A DNA stretch of 64,000 nucleotides, taken from NCBI RefSeq assembly GCF_039541915.1, contig NZ_BAABHD010000005.1, positions 124,001 through 188,000 of the forward strand, given 5' to 3'. This document shows, piece after piece, positions 53,909 through 61,955 of this stretch. Source of the DNA: Nibrella saemangeumensis (GTDB lineage Bacteria > Bacteroidota > Bacteroidia > Cytophagales > Spirosomataceae). Positions within the stretch are counted from its first letter, which is position 1, and each line of letters starts with the position of its first letter. The notes beneath the pieces were generated by a model. The model searched no databases. It saw only the letters and a list, made by a program, of their open reading frames with translations, and was not told the DNA's origin. Both the position numbers and the translations under genes were made by a program.

Positions 53909-54562
53909 ATGGAACTCATACAATCGCTTCTCGACTTTCTGTTGCACCTCGACCGTTACCTGGATAGCTGGGCGAACGAATATGGTGTGTTGGTATACGG
54001 TATCCTGTTTCTGATTGTCTTTACCGAAACCGGGCTGATTGTGATGCCCTTATTACCGGGTGACTCGCTGCTGTTTGCCGCCGGAGCCCTGGCGGCCCGG
54101 CCGACCAACGACCTCAGCGTCTGGGTTATTATCCCGCTGCTGATCGTTGCGGCCCTGCTGGGCGACAACGTCAATTATTTCGTCGGTAAGTTTCTGGGCA
54201 ATAAAATCAAAATGCGGGAGCGTATCCTGTTTTTTAAACGAGAGTATATATCCGAAACGGAGAAGTTCTACGCCAAGCATGGTGGCCGGACCGTCATTAT
54301 CGCCCGGTTTATTCCAATTGTTCGCACCATTGCGCCGTTTGTGGCTGGAGCAGGTAGTATGGACTATGGGCGCTACATTCGGTTTTGCATTATCGGAGCC
54401 CTGTTGTGGGTAATCAGTATCACCATGCTGGGCTACTTCCTGGGCAACATTCCGGTTGTACAAAGGAACTTCGAGTTCGTTGTCTTTGGCATTGTGGGTA
54501 TTTCCGTACTACCGATGGTTTTCGAGGCCGTAAAGCGTAAGATGCGTCGGGCTGCCGTTTAA
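53909..54562 (+). CDS. DedA-family inner-membrane protein
   Basis: 217 residues with about five membrane segments. Conserved features are FTETGLIVMPLLPGDSLLFAAGAL (about 36-59), GDNVNYFVGKFLG, FYAKHGGRTVIIARFIPIVRTIAPFVAGAGSM (about 116-147), including the GG and R-x-x-P motifs. DedA proteins (VTT superfamily) are linked to lipid flipping and envelope homeostasis. A bidirectional word repeat precedes it and a terminator follows. Confidence 0.93.
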   Translation: MELIQSLLDFLLHLDRYLDSWANEYGVLVYGILFLIVFTETGLIVMPLLPGDSLLFAAGALAARPTNDLSVWVIIPLLIVAALLGDNVNYFVGKFLGNKIKMRERILFFKREYISETEKFYAKHGGRTVIIARFIPIVRTIAPFVAGAGSMDYGRYIRFCIIGALLWVISITMLGYFLGNIPVVQRNFEFVVFGIVGISVLPMVFEAVKRKMRRAAV

Positions 54563-54584
54563 CAACCGATTTTACATATAATTG

Positions 54585-54624
54585 ATAGCCCTGTTTCGGT
54601 AAACCCGCGACAGGGCTATTTTTG
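54585..54624 (+). terminator. DedA terminator overlapping the aroE promoter box
   Basis: ATAGCCCTGT (54585-54594) pairs with ACAGGGCTAT (54610-54619), followed by TTTTTG. The end of the stem and the T-run form TATTTTTG (54617-54624), a full -7 consensus for aroE. Confidence 0.75.
54617..54624 (+). promoter_or_regulatory. TATTTTTG -7 box of aroE
   Basis: Full TAnnTTTG match 29 bp before the aroE ATG, contained in the 3' half of the upstream terminator. Confidence 0.6.
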
Positions 54625-54653
54625 TATCGGACGTACAAACCCGCTACTGTACA

Positions 54654-55397
54654 ATGAAACAATTCGGCCTGATTGGCTTTCCGCTGACCCACTCCTTTTC
54701 CAAAAAATACTTTGCCGATAAATTCGAACGCGAAGGCATCAGCGACTGCCGCTACGACCTGTTCGAGCTACCCGACATTGCCGACCTGCCGCAAGTCCTG
54801 CAAACACCTGACCTGCGAGGCCTGAACGTTACCATTCCGCATAAACAGGCCGTCTTCCCCTACCTCGACCGGCTTGACAGCTCTGCTCAAAAAGTAGGAG
54901 CAGTAAATGTCATTCGATTGGAAGAAGACGGTACCCGCACCGGTTTTAACTCCGATTATTACGGCTTCCGGCAGTCGCTGGAGGAGTGGTTCAGGGGTTT
55001 GGATACAGACACGAATGGATTGAAAGCGCTGGTGCTGGGCACCGGCGGAGCCGCCAAAGCCGTAACGGTGGTGCTAACCGACCTGGATATTCCCTACCGG
55101 CTGGTCTCCCGCACCGCATCAACCGATATGCTTACGTACGACGAACTACCGGATGTTCTTTCTGAATACCGTCTTATCATTAATACCTCGCCCGTCGGTA
55201 CCTACCCGCATACGGATGAGTGCCCCAGCCTTCCTTACGACCAACTCACCGACCAGCATCTGTTGTACGACCTGATCTACAACCCTGCCGAAACCCTGTT
55301 TATGCGCAAAGGCCGTGAGCGCGGAGCCGCTACCCACAACGGCCACCGAATGCTGGTGCTCCAGGCAGAGAAATCATGGGAAATCTGGAATAGCTAA
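54654..55397 (+). CDS. aroE: Shikimate dehydrogenase
   Basis: 247 residues. It reduces 3-dehydroshikimate with NADPH. The shikimate-binding MKQFGLIGFPLTHSFSKKYF, catalytic Lys64 in LNVTIPHKQAV, Asp101 in FNSDYYGFR and the Rossmann GTGGAAKAVTVVL are all present. It is somewhat shorter than E. coli AroE (272). The next gene, nagA, starts 5 bp later, an unusual neighbour, so they share a transcript. Confidence 0.95.
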   Translation: MKQFGLIGFPLTHSFSKKYFADKFEREGISDCRYDLFELPDIADLPQVLQTPDLRGLNVTIPHKQAVFPYLDRLDSSAQKVGAVNVIRLEEDGTRTGFNSDYYGFRQSLEEWFRGLDTDTNGLKALVLGTGGAAKAVTVVLTDLDIPYRLVSRTASTDMLTYDELPDVLSEYRLIINTSPVGTYPHTDECPSLPYDQLTDQHLLYDLIYNPAETLFMRKGRERGAATHNGHRMLVLQAEKSWEIWNS

Positions 55398-55402
55398 CAA
55401 CT

Positions 55403-56530
55403 ATGAATGCCACTTTCCACAACGCCACCATCTTCACCGGCAGTGAGTTGTTGCCGAACATGTCTGTTCACATTAACTACGGACGTATTTTGGCAATTTC
55501 GTATGGAGTACTGGATGGTGAACATATCGTTGATTTACAAGGCAACTACCTGCTACCGGGCTTTGTCGACCTGCAACTGTACGGTGGCTCTCAGCAGTAC
55601 CTCAATGAGCATCCAACCGCAGAGACAGTCCGGCATATCTACGAAACGCACCGAAAAAATGGCACTACGTCGGTCGTGCCTACGCTGTATTCAACCTCGC
55701 ATCAGGTGATCTTGCGGGCTATTGAGGCCGTTCGAACGGTTCAGCGGGAGAATCCATTTGGTGTGTTGGGGCTGCATGTGGAGGGCCCGTATATTAATCC
55801 GGAGAAACGGGGAGCCCACAGCCTAAATTATGTGCGCCAGCCCAACGACTCCGAACTGGGCGAGCTTTTCGACCAGGGCGCTGATGTCATTAAACTGCTC
55901 ACCATCGCCCCGGAAATCTTCTCCGAAGAACAACTTGACAAACTGTTCAACCTGGCAAACAGCACCAGCACCCTTCTTTCCCTCGGCCACAGCAACGCTA
56001 CTTATCAGCAGGCCACCAACGCCTTCAACAGCGGTATCCCGTTAGCCACCCACCTCTACAATGCCATGCGGGGCTTCGAAAGCCGGGAACCGGTTACCAT
56101 TGGCGCGATTTTCGACCACCCCAGCGTAAGGGCGAGCCTGATTGCCGACGGTTTTCACTGCGACCCGGTAGCGATCCGAATAGCGCATCGGCAACTGGGA
56201 AACCGGCTGTTTCTAATCTCCGACGCTACCTTTGCCAACCCGCCCCGGCCTGAACTAGCGTACGAAGATTTCATTATCCGCTACGAAAACGACCGCTACA
56301 CCAATCAGGAAGGCAAGCTGGCGGGTTCATCCATCACCCTGCTCGATGCGGTAAAAGTATGCGTAGACAAGGCCGGACTACCGCTAACCGAAGCGTTACG
56401 GATGGCATCGACGACGCCGGCGGAGATTATTGGGGCAGCAACTACCCTGGGGAGAGTGCAGACCGGTTATGTGGCCAATCTGGTGGTGCTTGATCAGGCG
56501 CTCTCGGTGCAGCGGGTTATTACAGCCTGA
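55403..56530 (+). CDS. nagA: N-acetylglucosamine-6-phosphate deacetylase
   Basis: 375 residues. The Q-x-N-type metal motif of NagA reads LPGFVDLQLYGG here. Other markers are GLHVEGPYINPEKRGAH (metal Glu), LSLGHSNATYQQA, ATHLYNAMRGF (His-ligands), GFHCDPVAIRIA and the catalytic Asp in FLISDATFA. It deacetylates GlcNAc-6-P in amino-sugar recycling. It lies 5 bp after aroE. An amino-sugar connection also appears with the ROK-SIS pair, but 35 kb away. Confidence 0.93.
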   Translation: MNATFHNATIFTGSELLPNMSVHINYGRILAISYGVLDGEHIVDLQGNYLLPGFVDLQLYGGSQQYLNEHPTAETVRHIYETHRKNGTTSVVPTLYSTSHQVILRAIEAVRTVQRENPFGVLGLHVEGPYINPEKRGAHSLNYVRQPNDSELGELFDQGADVIKLLTIAPEIFSEEQLDKLFNLANSTSTLLSLGHSNATYQQATNAFNSGIPLATHLYNAMRGFESREPVTIGAIFDHPSVRASLIADGFHCDPVAIRIAHRQLGNRLFLISDATFANPPRPELAYEDFIIRYENDRYTNQEGKLAGSSITLLDAVKVCVDKAGLPLTEALRMASTTPAEIIGAATTLGRVQTGYVANLVVLDQALSVQRVITA

Positions 56531-56535
56531 TATTG

Positions 56536-56682
56536 TCAGTGAGCCATGCGTTGAGGGGCAGCCATTGCCAGGGTCAGGCCGGAAAGTAAACCCATTACCG
56601 CAACGGGGGCAACTGGTTGTAGGTTCTGACTCAGCAGCAGCCCTATCATAGGCTGCACTATCGTACCGACAGCCGCCACCCA
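56536..56682 (-). pseudogene. C-terminal remnant of a membrane transporter
   Basis: A minus-strand open stretch of 47 codons ends with TGA at 56536 and reads VAAVGTIVQPMIGLLLSQ, then about 27 further hydrophobic residues ending in QRMAH. It looks like the last helices of a transporter. It has no start and overlaps the 3' end of the acetyltransferase in another frame. Two hydrophobic segments with Gly/Pro turns in such a short piece are unlikely by chance but not excluded. Confidence 0.4.
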
Positions 56683-57164
56683 ATCATGGTATCGGTTTCT
56701 TCAAACCGGCTGAAGCCGCATTTTTCCAGCACCCGCATCGACGGCAGATTATCTTTCTCGGTTTCAGCTGTCACAAATTGTACCGCAGGCTGGGCCGCTG
56801 CCCATTTTACAGCGGCACCGATGGCCTCAGTTATGTACCCTCTGTTCTGAAAAGCGGTATCTATGCCGTAACCGATTTCGATTTCTCCTGCCGGATTTGG
56901 TTCACCCTTGAAACAGAAATCACCGACCCGCTCGCGATTATTCCTGTCAATGATTGACCAGAGTGTAGAATACACATAATCTTTACTCGGATCGGCTACG
57001 CTGGGTAAGATCGACTGCTCAAGGGCTTCTTTAAGCTCGGGTACAATCTCTCTGGCAGACGCCTTTATACCCAACTCCTGTTCCAGTGAATTATCCGCCT
57101 GAATGTATTTCAACATCTGATTGTAGTTCAGCGGAATAATGACTAATCGCTCTGTTTCCAGCAT
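56658..57164 (-). CDS. GNAT acetyltransferase (RimJ/RimL-like)
   Basis: 168 residues from ATG 57164 (MLETERLVIIPLNYNQ); an upstream TTG frame adds eight residues and is rejected. The signature of the RimJ/RimL group is present: IGYGIDTAFQNRGYITEAIGAAVKWA (about 96-121), then AETEKDNLPSMRVLEKCGF (about 131-149). It likely acetylates a protein N-terminus or a small amine; target unknown. It is divergent from the oxidoreductase gene. Confidence 0.9.
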   Translation of the reverse strand: MLETERLVIIPLNYNQMLKYIQADNSLEQELGIKASAREIVPELKEALEQSILPSVADPSKDYVYSTLWSIIDRNNRERVGDFCFKGEPNPAGEIEIGYGIDTAFQNRGYITEAIGAAVKWAAAQPAVQFVTAETEKDNLPSMRVLEKCGFSRFEETDTMIGWRLSVR

Positions 57165-57278
57165 TTTTATAACTCGGTGTTGCGCCAAAGGTGAACGTTA
57201 AAAATACAAAAGGTTATTTTTACCACCACATACTTCGCAAAAAACAACCTTTCCACGCTACGCTTATCCGACCAGCCC

Positions 57279-58262
57279 ATGATGAACGCCGTTGTATTTG
57301 ATCCTGCTGCCGATACCTTTATGGTTCAACAGGTCCCCGTTCCGCAACCGGACGCCCAGGATGTGCTGATTCGAGTTGAAGCCTGCGGACTGAACCCCGT
57401 TGACGCCAAAATAAACCGGCGTAAAAAGTCGCTCCCTAATCAGGGAGCCGGCTGGATTATGGGGCTCGATGTATCGGGGTATATTGAAGCCCTGGGGCCC
57501 AATGTAACCGACTGGAAGGCTGGCGACCGCGTTTTATACCACGGCAATTTGCAGCGACCACACGGCGGTTTTGCCGAATACGCCCTGCAAAAAGCCAGTA
57601 CGCTCATTCCCCATCCCAACGTATCGGCCGTAACCGCAGCCGCTACGCCCTGTGCCGGCTGGACGGCTTGGCGGGCAGTGGTCGATAAACTCCGTATCAC
57701 CAGCGCCGATTCGATATTTATTGCCGGTGGGGCCGGCGGTGTCGGCAGCTTTGCGCTTCAGATAGCCAGGCACTTCGATCTGTTCCCAATTATCACCACC
57801 TGTTCACCCGAGAATGAGAAATATGTGCGGGAACTGGGGGCTACGCATGTAATTGACTACCACAAAGGAAGCATAGCCGAACAGGTTTTGGCCATTACCC
57901 AAGACCGTGGTGTGACTAAAGGCCTGGATGCGGTAGGGCCCGATAACGATATCGATGTGGCCAACGCCCTGAGTTTCGAAGGGGAGATGGTAGAGCTTGT
58001 CGGTCTGACGCGGCCGGAGAAATACAAAAATTCGTTTGGTCGCGGCCTGGGCTTCCAGCAGTTCTCGCTGGGTTCAGCCCATCAGGCCGGTGCTGCCGGC
58101 GAAGCCTTGCTCCGGCAGGTAGGCCAAACCTTCTCCAGACTTGTCGAAGATGGTACCATTACCGTTCCGGTCACCAGGGTCGTTTCTATGGATGAAGTCG
58201 CTCAGTCACTGGTTGCTATGCGAAACCAGACTGGCCGTGGCAAAGTGGTTACGGCACTCTGA
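57279..58262 (+). CDS. Zinc-free quinone oxidoreductase (MDR family)
   Basis: 327 residues. N-terminal GroES-like fold with CGLNPVDAKINRRK (about 31-44), NADPH loop IAGGAGGVGSFALQIAR (about 147-163) and no zinc-binding Cys cluster. Such medium-chain dehydrogenases reduce quinones or enones with NADPH. Two consecutive ATGs exist at 57279 and 57282; both would be plausible. The gene ends 15 bp before the convergent ribD. Confidence 0.92.
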   Translation: MMNAVVFDPAADTFMVQQVPVPQPDAQDVLIRVEACGLNPVDAKINRRKKSLPNQGAGWIMGLDVSGYIEALGPNVTDWKAGDRVLYHGNLQRPHGGFAEYALQKASTLIPHPNVSAVTAAATPCAGWTAWRAVVDKLRITSADSIFIAGGAGGVGSFALQIARHFDLFPIITTCSPENEKYVRELGATHVIDYHKGSIAEQVLAITQDRGVTKGLDAVGPDNDIDVANALSFEGEMVELVGLTRPEKYKNSFGRGLGFQQFSLGSAHQAGAAGEALLRQVGQTFSRLVEDGTITVPVTRVVSMDEVAQSLVAMRNQTGRGKVVTAL

Positions 58263-58277
58263 AAAGCACAGCGAGCC

Positions 58278-59324
58278 CTACGGACGAAAATACCGAAGTT
58301 CATCGGTGCCGACGGTTTCCTGCCCGACCAGTACACCCAGCACCGGCGGAGCTTTGATACCCGCACCCAGCGAGTCGCGGCTGCGGAACATCCGTATTTC
58401 GTCCCATAAGCCGGCATCCATAAACGACTGCAGCAATACGGTGCCACCCTCAACCAGCACCGATTGGACCCGGCGCCCATACAAATTCGCCACCAACTGC
58501 GGCAGGAATTCAGCTTCGGCCCCCAGCTGAACATACGTGGTCTGATCCCTTACCTCCGACTTTTGTACCGTATACACCAACGTGGCCTGCGAGTTGTCAA
58601 ACAAGTGCAGCGACGGGGGCAGCGTAAGCTGCTTGTCAATAACGACCCGCACCGGGTCGCGGCCCTGCCATAGCCTTACGTTCAGTTTCGGGTTATCATA
58701 ACGGGCGGTATTGGTACCCACCATAATAGCGTCCTCTTCGGCCCGCCAGCGGTGGACCAGCCTACGGGATAAAGGACAGCTGATAGCTATCGGCTGGTAA
58801 TCCGGTCCGGCAATGTAGCCGTCTGCCGTTTCAGCCCACTTCAGAATAATGTAAGGCCGTTGCTTTTCGACGAACGTGAAGAATCGCTTGTTCAACTCGC
58901 GACCCTGTTCGGCCAGCATACCCGTTTCCACGGCAATGCCGGCTGCCTGTAATTTGTCCAGCCCTTTGCCGGCCACCAGTGGGAAAGGATCACCGTTGCA
59001 AACAACAACGCGTTTTACCTGTTTTGCCACCAGCAGATCGGCGCAGGGCGGTGTCTTGCCGAAATGGGCACAGGGTTCGAGCGTGACGTAAACGGTAGAA
59101 TCCGGCAGCAGAATTTCGTCGTACGGAGCCACCGACCGCATGGCGTTTACTTCCGCATGGGGTTCACCATAGCGCTGGTGCCAGCCTTCGCCGATAATGC
59201 GCGAACCGGTCGTGAAATTTTCATGAACAATCACGCACCCCACCAGTGGATTCGGACTGACTGCCCCCCGACCAAGCGTCGCCAGCTCCAGCGCCCGCTG
59301 CATGAATTTTGTTTCCTGTTTCAT
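58278..59324 (-). CDS. ribD: Bifunctional riboflavin biosynthesis protein RibD
   Basis: 348 residues from ATG 59324 (MKQETKFMQRALELA). The deaminase half has HAEVNAM (His56, Glu58) and PCAHFGKTPPC (Cys85, Cys94) binding zinc; the reductase half starts near 150 with ILKWAETADGYIAG and has VLVEGGTVLLQSFMDAGLWDEIR. It performs steps two and three of riboflavin synthesis. An upstream in-frame start at 59363 is not conserved. A word repeat lies upstream, before prmC. Confidence 0.95.
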   Translation of the reverse strand: MKQETKFMQRALELATLGRGAVSPNPLVGCVIVHENFTTGSRIIGEGWHQRYGEPHAEVNAMRSVAPYDEILLPDSTVYVTLEPCAHFGKTPPCADLLVAKQVKRVVVCNGDPFPLVAGKGLDKLQAAGIAVETGMLAEQGRELNKRFFTFVEKQRPYIILKWAETADGYIAGPDYQPIAISCPLSRRLVHRWRAEEDAIMVGTNTARYDNPKLNVRLWQGRDPVRVVIDKQLTLPPSLHLFDNSQATLVYTVQKSEVRDQTTYVQLGAEAEFLPQLVANLYGRRVQSVLVEGGTVLLQSFMDAGLWDEIRMFRSRDSLGAGIKAPPVLGVLVGQETVGTDELRYFRP

Positions 59325-59361
59325 GTTGATGTTCGCCAGACTTACTGGCATTAACTCATGC

Positions 59362-59411
59362 AAATTGAAACATGAAACTTGGAACCTGAAACTTTTTATA
59401 CTTGAAACTTC
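59362..59411. repeat. TTGAAAC-word stretch between ribD and prmC
   Basis: AATTGAAACATGAAACTTGGAACC, TGAAAC and ACTTGAAACTTC in tandem form the reverse-complement version of the TTTCAAG word (written here as words of under 25 bases in total). The opposing arm is absent, as in the ilvE case. Confidence 0.55.
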
Positions 59412-59453
59412 TATTTTAAAAGGCCAGATTTACGCAAAATTACGAGAACTCTG

Positions 59454-60302
59454 ATGGCAACTGCCAGACCGCTATATCAACAACTATCGAAAAACATTAC
59501 GGCCTACCCGCCCGAAGAAGCCCGGGAGATGGCGTTTATGCTGCTGGAACACTACTTCGGCCTGCGAAAAGCCGATGTACTGGCCGACAAAACCCTGCCA
59601 CCCAACCGCACCGAACCGGACTGGTTCCGGATCATTGAGCGCCTGAACCGGCAGGAGCCGATTCAGCACGTGATTGGTACCACCATTTTTTGCGGCCTTG
59701 AATTTGAAGTATCCTCCGACGTGCTGATTCCCCGACCCGAAACGGAAGATCTGGTACGGCTGATTATGCACGACTTTGCCGACCGTGAAGAAGTGGTTCG
59801 GGTACTGGACATCGGTACCGGCAGCGGCTGCCTGGCCGTTACGCTGGCCCGTTTTCTGCCTCAATCCGACGTAACCGCCTGGGATGTGTCGGAAGAGGCC
59901 TTATCCATGGCCCGGCGCAACGCCGATAATCTTAAGGCCGACGTTGCCTTTGAGCAGCAGGATATTCTGAACATACCGGCCTCTGAGATTCGGCGGTTCG
60001 CCTGCGTCGTTAGCAACCCGCCCTACGTCACCCGGTCGGAAGCAGCCGGTATGGACCGCAACGTGCTGGATTATGAACCCGAGGTAGCGTTGTTTGTGGA
60101 CGACAACGACCCGCTGATCTTTTACAAAGCTGTCGCGAATTTCTGCACGCAGCATTTAACGAAAGACGGGGCCTGTTACGTTGAGATAAACGAGCGCTTC
60201 GGTGAAGCGACCCGCCAGGTGTTTGAAGAACGTGGATTTCACCACATTCAGGTGTACAAGGACATCCACGGCAAAGACCGGAGCATTCGGGCGACGTTTT
60301 AA
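59454..60302 (+). CDS. prmC: Release factor glutamine methyltransferase
   Basis: 282 residues. It methylates the Gln of the GGQ motif of release factors. The N-terminal helical domain, the hinge RPETED (94-99), the SAM loop LDIGTGSGCLAV (118-129) and the catalytic NPPY (188-191) are all present. It is a stand-alone gene; a nested hairpin follows at 60304. Confidence 0.97.
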   Translation: MATARPLYQQLSKNITAYPPEEAREMAFMLLEHYFGLRKADVLADKTLPPNRTEPDWFRIIERLNRQEPIQHVIGTTIFCGLEFEVSSDVLIPRPETEDLVRLIMHDFADREEVVRVLDIGTGSGCLAVTLARFLPQSDVTAWDVSEEALSMARRNADNLKADVAFEQQDILNIPASEIRRFACVVSNPPYVTRSEAAGMDRNVLDYEPEVALFVDDNDPLIFYKAVANFCTQHLTKDGACYVEINERFGEATRQVFEERGFHHIQVYKDIHGKDRSIRATF

Positions 60303-60303
60303 G

Positions 60304-60358
60304 GTACCGACGGGCTTCAGCCCGTCAACAAACAGCACGGGCTGAAACCCGTCGGTAC
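60304..60358. repeat. Nested inverted repeat between prmC and MoxR genes
   Basis: GTACCGACGGGCTTCAGCCC on the left pairs with the complementary stretch GGGCTGAAACCCGTCGGTAC on the right, with the inner ACGGGCTTCAGCCCGT forming its own small hairpin. It could switch between two structures. It lies right before the start of the MoxR gene and may be a terminator of prmC or a leader element. Confidence 0.7.
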
Positions 60359-60362
60359 GTAT

Positions 60363-61337
60363 ATGCAGTCAACAACGATAAATTATAACACCAAAATCCG
60401 GGATGTCTTTGACGAGATGGGCAAAGTGGTGGTGGGGCAGCAGAAGCTGCTGAACCGGCTGCTCATCGGTCTCTTCACCGGCGGGCATATTCTGCTGGAA
60501 GGCGTTCCCGGTCTGGCTAAGACGCTCACTATTAATACCCTGGCCAAAGCGTTGCAGCTTGACTTCCAGCGCATTCAGTTTACGCCCGACCTGCTGCCCG
60601 CCGACCTGATAGGCACCATGATCTTTAACCAGAAAACCGCCGAGTTTGAGGTAAAGCAGGGGCCGATTTTTGCCAACCTGATTCTGGCAGATGAGGTGAA
60701 CCGCTCACCGGCCAAGGTGCAGTCGGCCCTGCTGGAAGCTATGCAGGAGAAGCAGGTAACCATTGGCGAAGAAACCTTTGTGCTGGATCGGCCCTTTCTG
60801 GTGCTGGCCACCCAGAACCCAGTGGAACAGGAAGGTACCTATCCGCTGCCTGAAGCGCAGGTCGACCGGTTTATGATGAAGGTATTTGTGGATTACCTGA
60901 GCAAGGAAGACGAGCTGGAGGTGATGCGCCGGATGTCGAACATGGATTTCGATTACGAGGTTCAGCCTATTCTGGATAAGGTCGATATTACCGACATCCG
61001 CAACGAGATCAACAAGATCAACATCTCCGAAACACTCGAACAGTACATCATCGAACTGGTATTTGCTACCCGCCGGCCGCTGGAATACAACCTGCGCGAC
61101 GAATCCCGGTACATCCAGTTTGGCGTGTCGCCCCGCGCCAGCATTCACCTGAACCTGGCCGCCAAAGCCCTGGCCTACTTCGACCAGCGTGATTACGTTT
61201 TGCCGGAAGACATCAAGGAAGTAGCACCTGACGTATTCAACCACCGCATCATGCTCAACTACGAAGCGGAGGCCGATGGCGTTACCACCCTTCAGGTAAT
61301 CGATTCCATCCTCCGGAAAGTAGCCATTGGCCGCTAG
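60363..61337 (+). CDS. MoxR-family AAA+ ATPase
   Basis: 324 residues. Walker A GVPGLAKT (47-54), Walker B LILADE (106-111), sensor 1 ATQNP (149-153) and the arginine-containing lid RRPLEYN. MoxR ATPases are chaperones that activate or insert metal cofactors, often with VWA and DUF58 partners downstream. None of these partners is next to it here; DUF1003 and mla genes follow, so its client is unknown. It follows a nested repeat. Confidence 0.94.
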   Translation: MQSTTINYNTKIRDVFDEMGKVVVGQQKLLNRLLIGLFTGGHILLEGVPGLAKTLTINTLAKALQLDFQRIQFTPDLLPADLIGTMIFNQKTAEFEVKQGPIFANLILADEVNRSPAKVQSALLEAMQEKQVTIGEETFVLDRPFLVLATQNPVEQEGTYPLPEAQVDRFMMKVFVDYLSKEDELEVMRRMSNMDFDYEVQPILDKVDITDIRNEINKINISETLEQYIIELVFATRRPLEYNLRDESRYIQFGVSPRASIHLNLAAKALAYFDQRDYVLPEDIKEVAPDVFNHRIMLNYEAEADGVTTLQVIDSILRKVAIGR

Positions 61338-61366
61338 TGTACAACGGTTTTGCAAACCGTTGTACA
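61338..61366. repeat. Palindrome TGTACAACGGTTT-TGC-AAACCGTTGTACA
   Basis: A perfect 13-bp stem with a 3-nt loop directly after the MoxR stop codon. It may work as a terminator without a T-tract or as a protein-binding site. Confidence 0.75.
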
Positions 61367-61427
61367 GGCCTGACCAAAATCATAAACTCTCCTGATTAAC
61401 AGCCTTCAAGCCGCAAACGACATCGCT

Positions 61428-61435
61428 TACTTTTG
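61428..61435 (+). promoter_or_regulatory. TACTTTTG -7 box of DUF1003-mla operon
   Basis: Full TAnnTTTG match 24 bp before the DUF1003 start. It makes this gene the first of a separate operon with mlaEFD. Confidence 0.6.
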
Positions 61436-61459
61436 TGACAGCCACGAGCAGTAGCTGTC

Positions 61460-61954
61460 ATGAAACCCCAAGAAGAAACAATCACCAATAACCAGGGCCT
61501 TCCGGCCAACTCCGATCTGCTCGCGCAGGCCATGGCCGAGGAAAATCCGGATACCCTCACGCTCGGTGAGCGCATGGCCGACCGGGTAGCTGAATTCGGC
61601 GGAAGCTGGACGTTTATCATCAGTTTTGGTCTGGTCCTGCTAAGCTGGATTGCGCTGAACACCCTCATGCTCCGGCAGGAAGCCTTTGACCCCTTTCCCT
61701 ACATTCTGCTGAACCTGCTGCTGTCCTGTCTGGCCGCCATTCAGGCGCCTATTATCATGATGAGCCAGAACCGGCAGGAGACCAAAGACCGCACACGGGC
61801 CAAAAACGACTACCTTATTAATCTGAAAGCCGAGATTGAGGTTCAAAGCCTTCATCAGAAAGTCGACATCCTGGTTGACCAGCTGGCCGTGCTTCAGGAG
61901 CAGCAGCGTATTCTTCTTCAACGCCTGACCGAACGGGAAAACCTCTTATCCTGA
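61460..61954 (+). CDS. DUF1003 membrane protein
   Basis: 164 residues. An N-terminal soluble part is followed by two membrane helices (about 47-68 and 75-97; FGGSWTFIISFGLVLLSWIALN, YILLNLLLSCLAAIQAPIIMM) and a coiled-coil tail. MSQNRQETKDRTRAKNDYLINLKAEIE is the usual DUF1003 signature. The biochemical role of this family is unknown. It starts the mla operon, next gene 1 bp later. Confidence 0.92.
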   Translation: MKPQEETITNNQGLPANSDLLAQAMAEENPDTLTLGERMADRVAEFGGSWTFIISFGLVLLSWIALNTLMLRQEAFDPFPYILLNLLLSCLAAIQAPIIMMSQNRQETKDRTRAKNDYLINLKAEIEVQSLHQKVDILVDQLAVLQEQQRILLQRLTERENLLS

Positions 61955-61955
61955 T

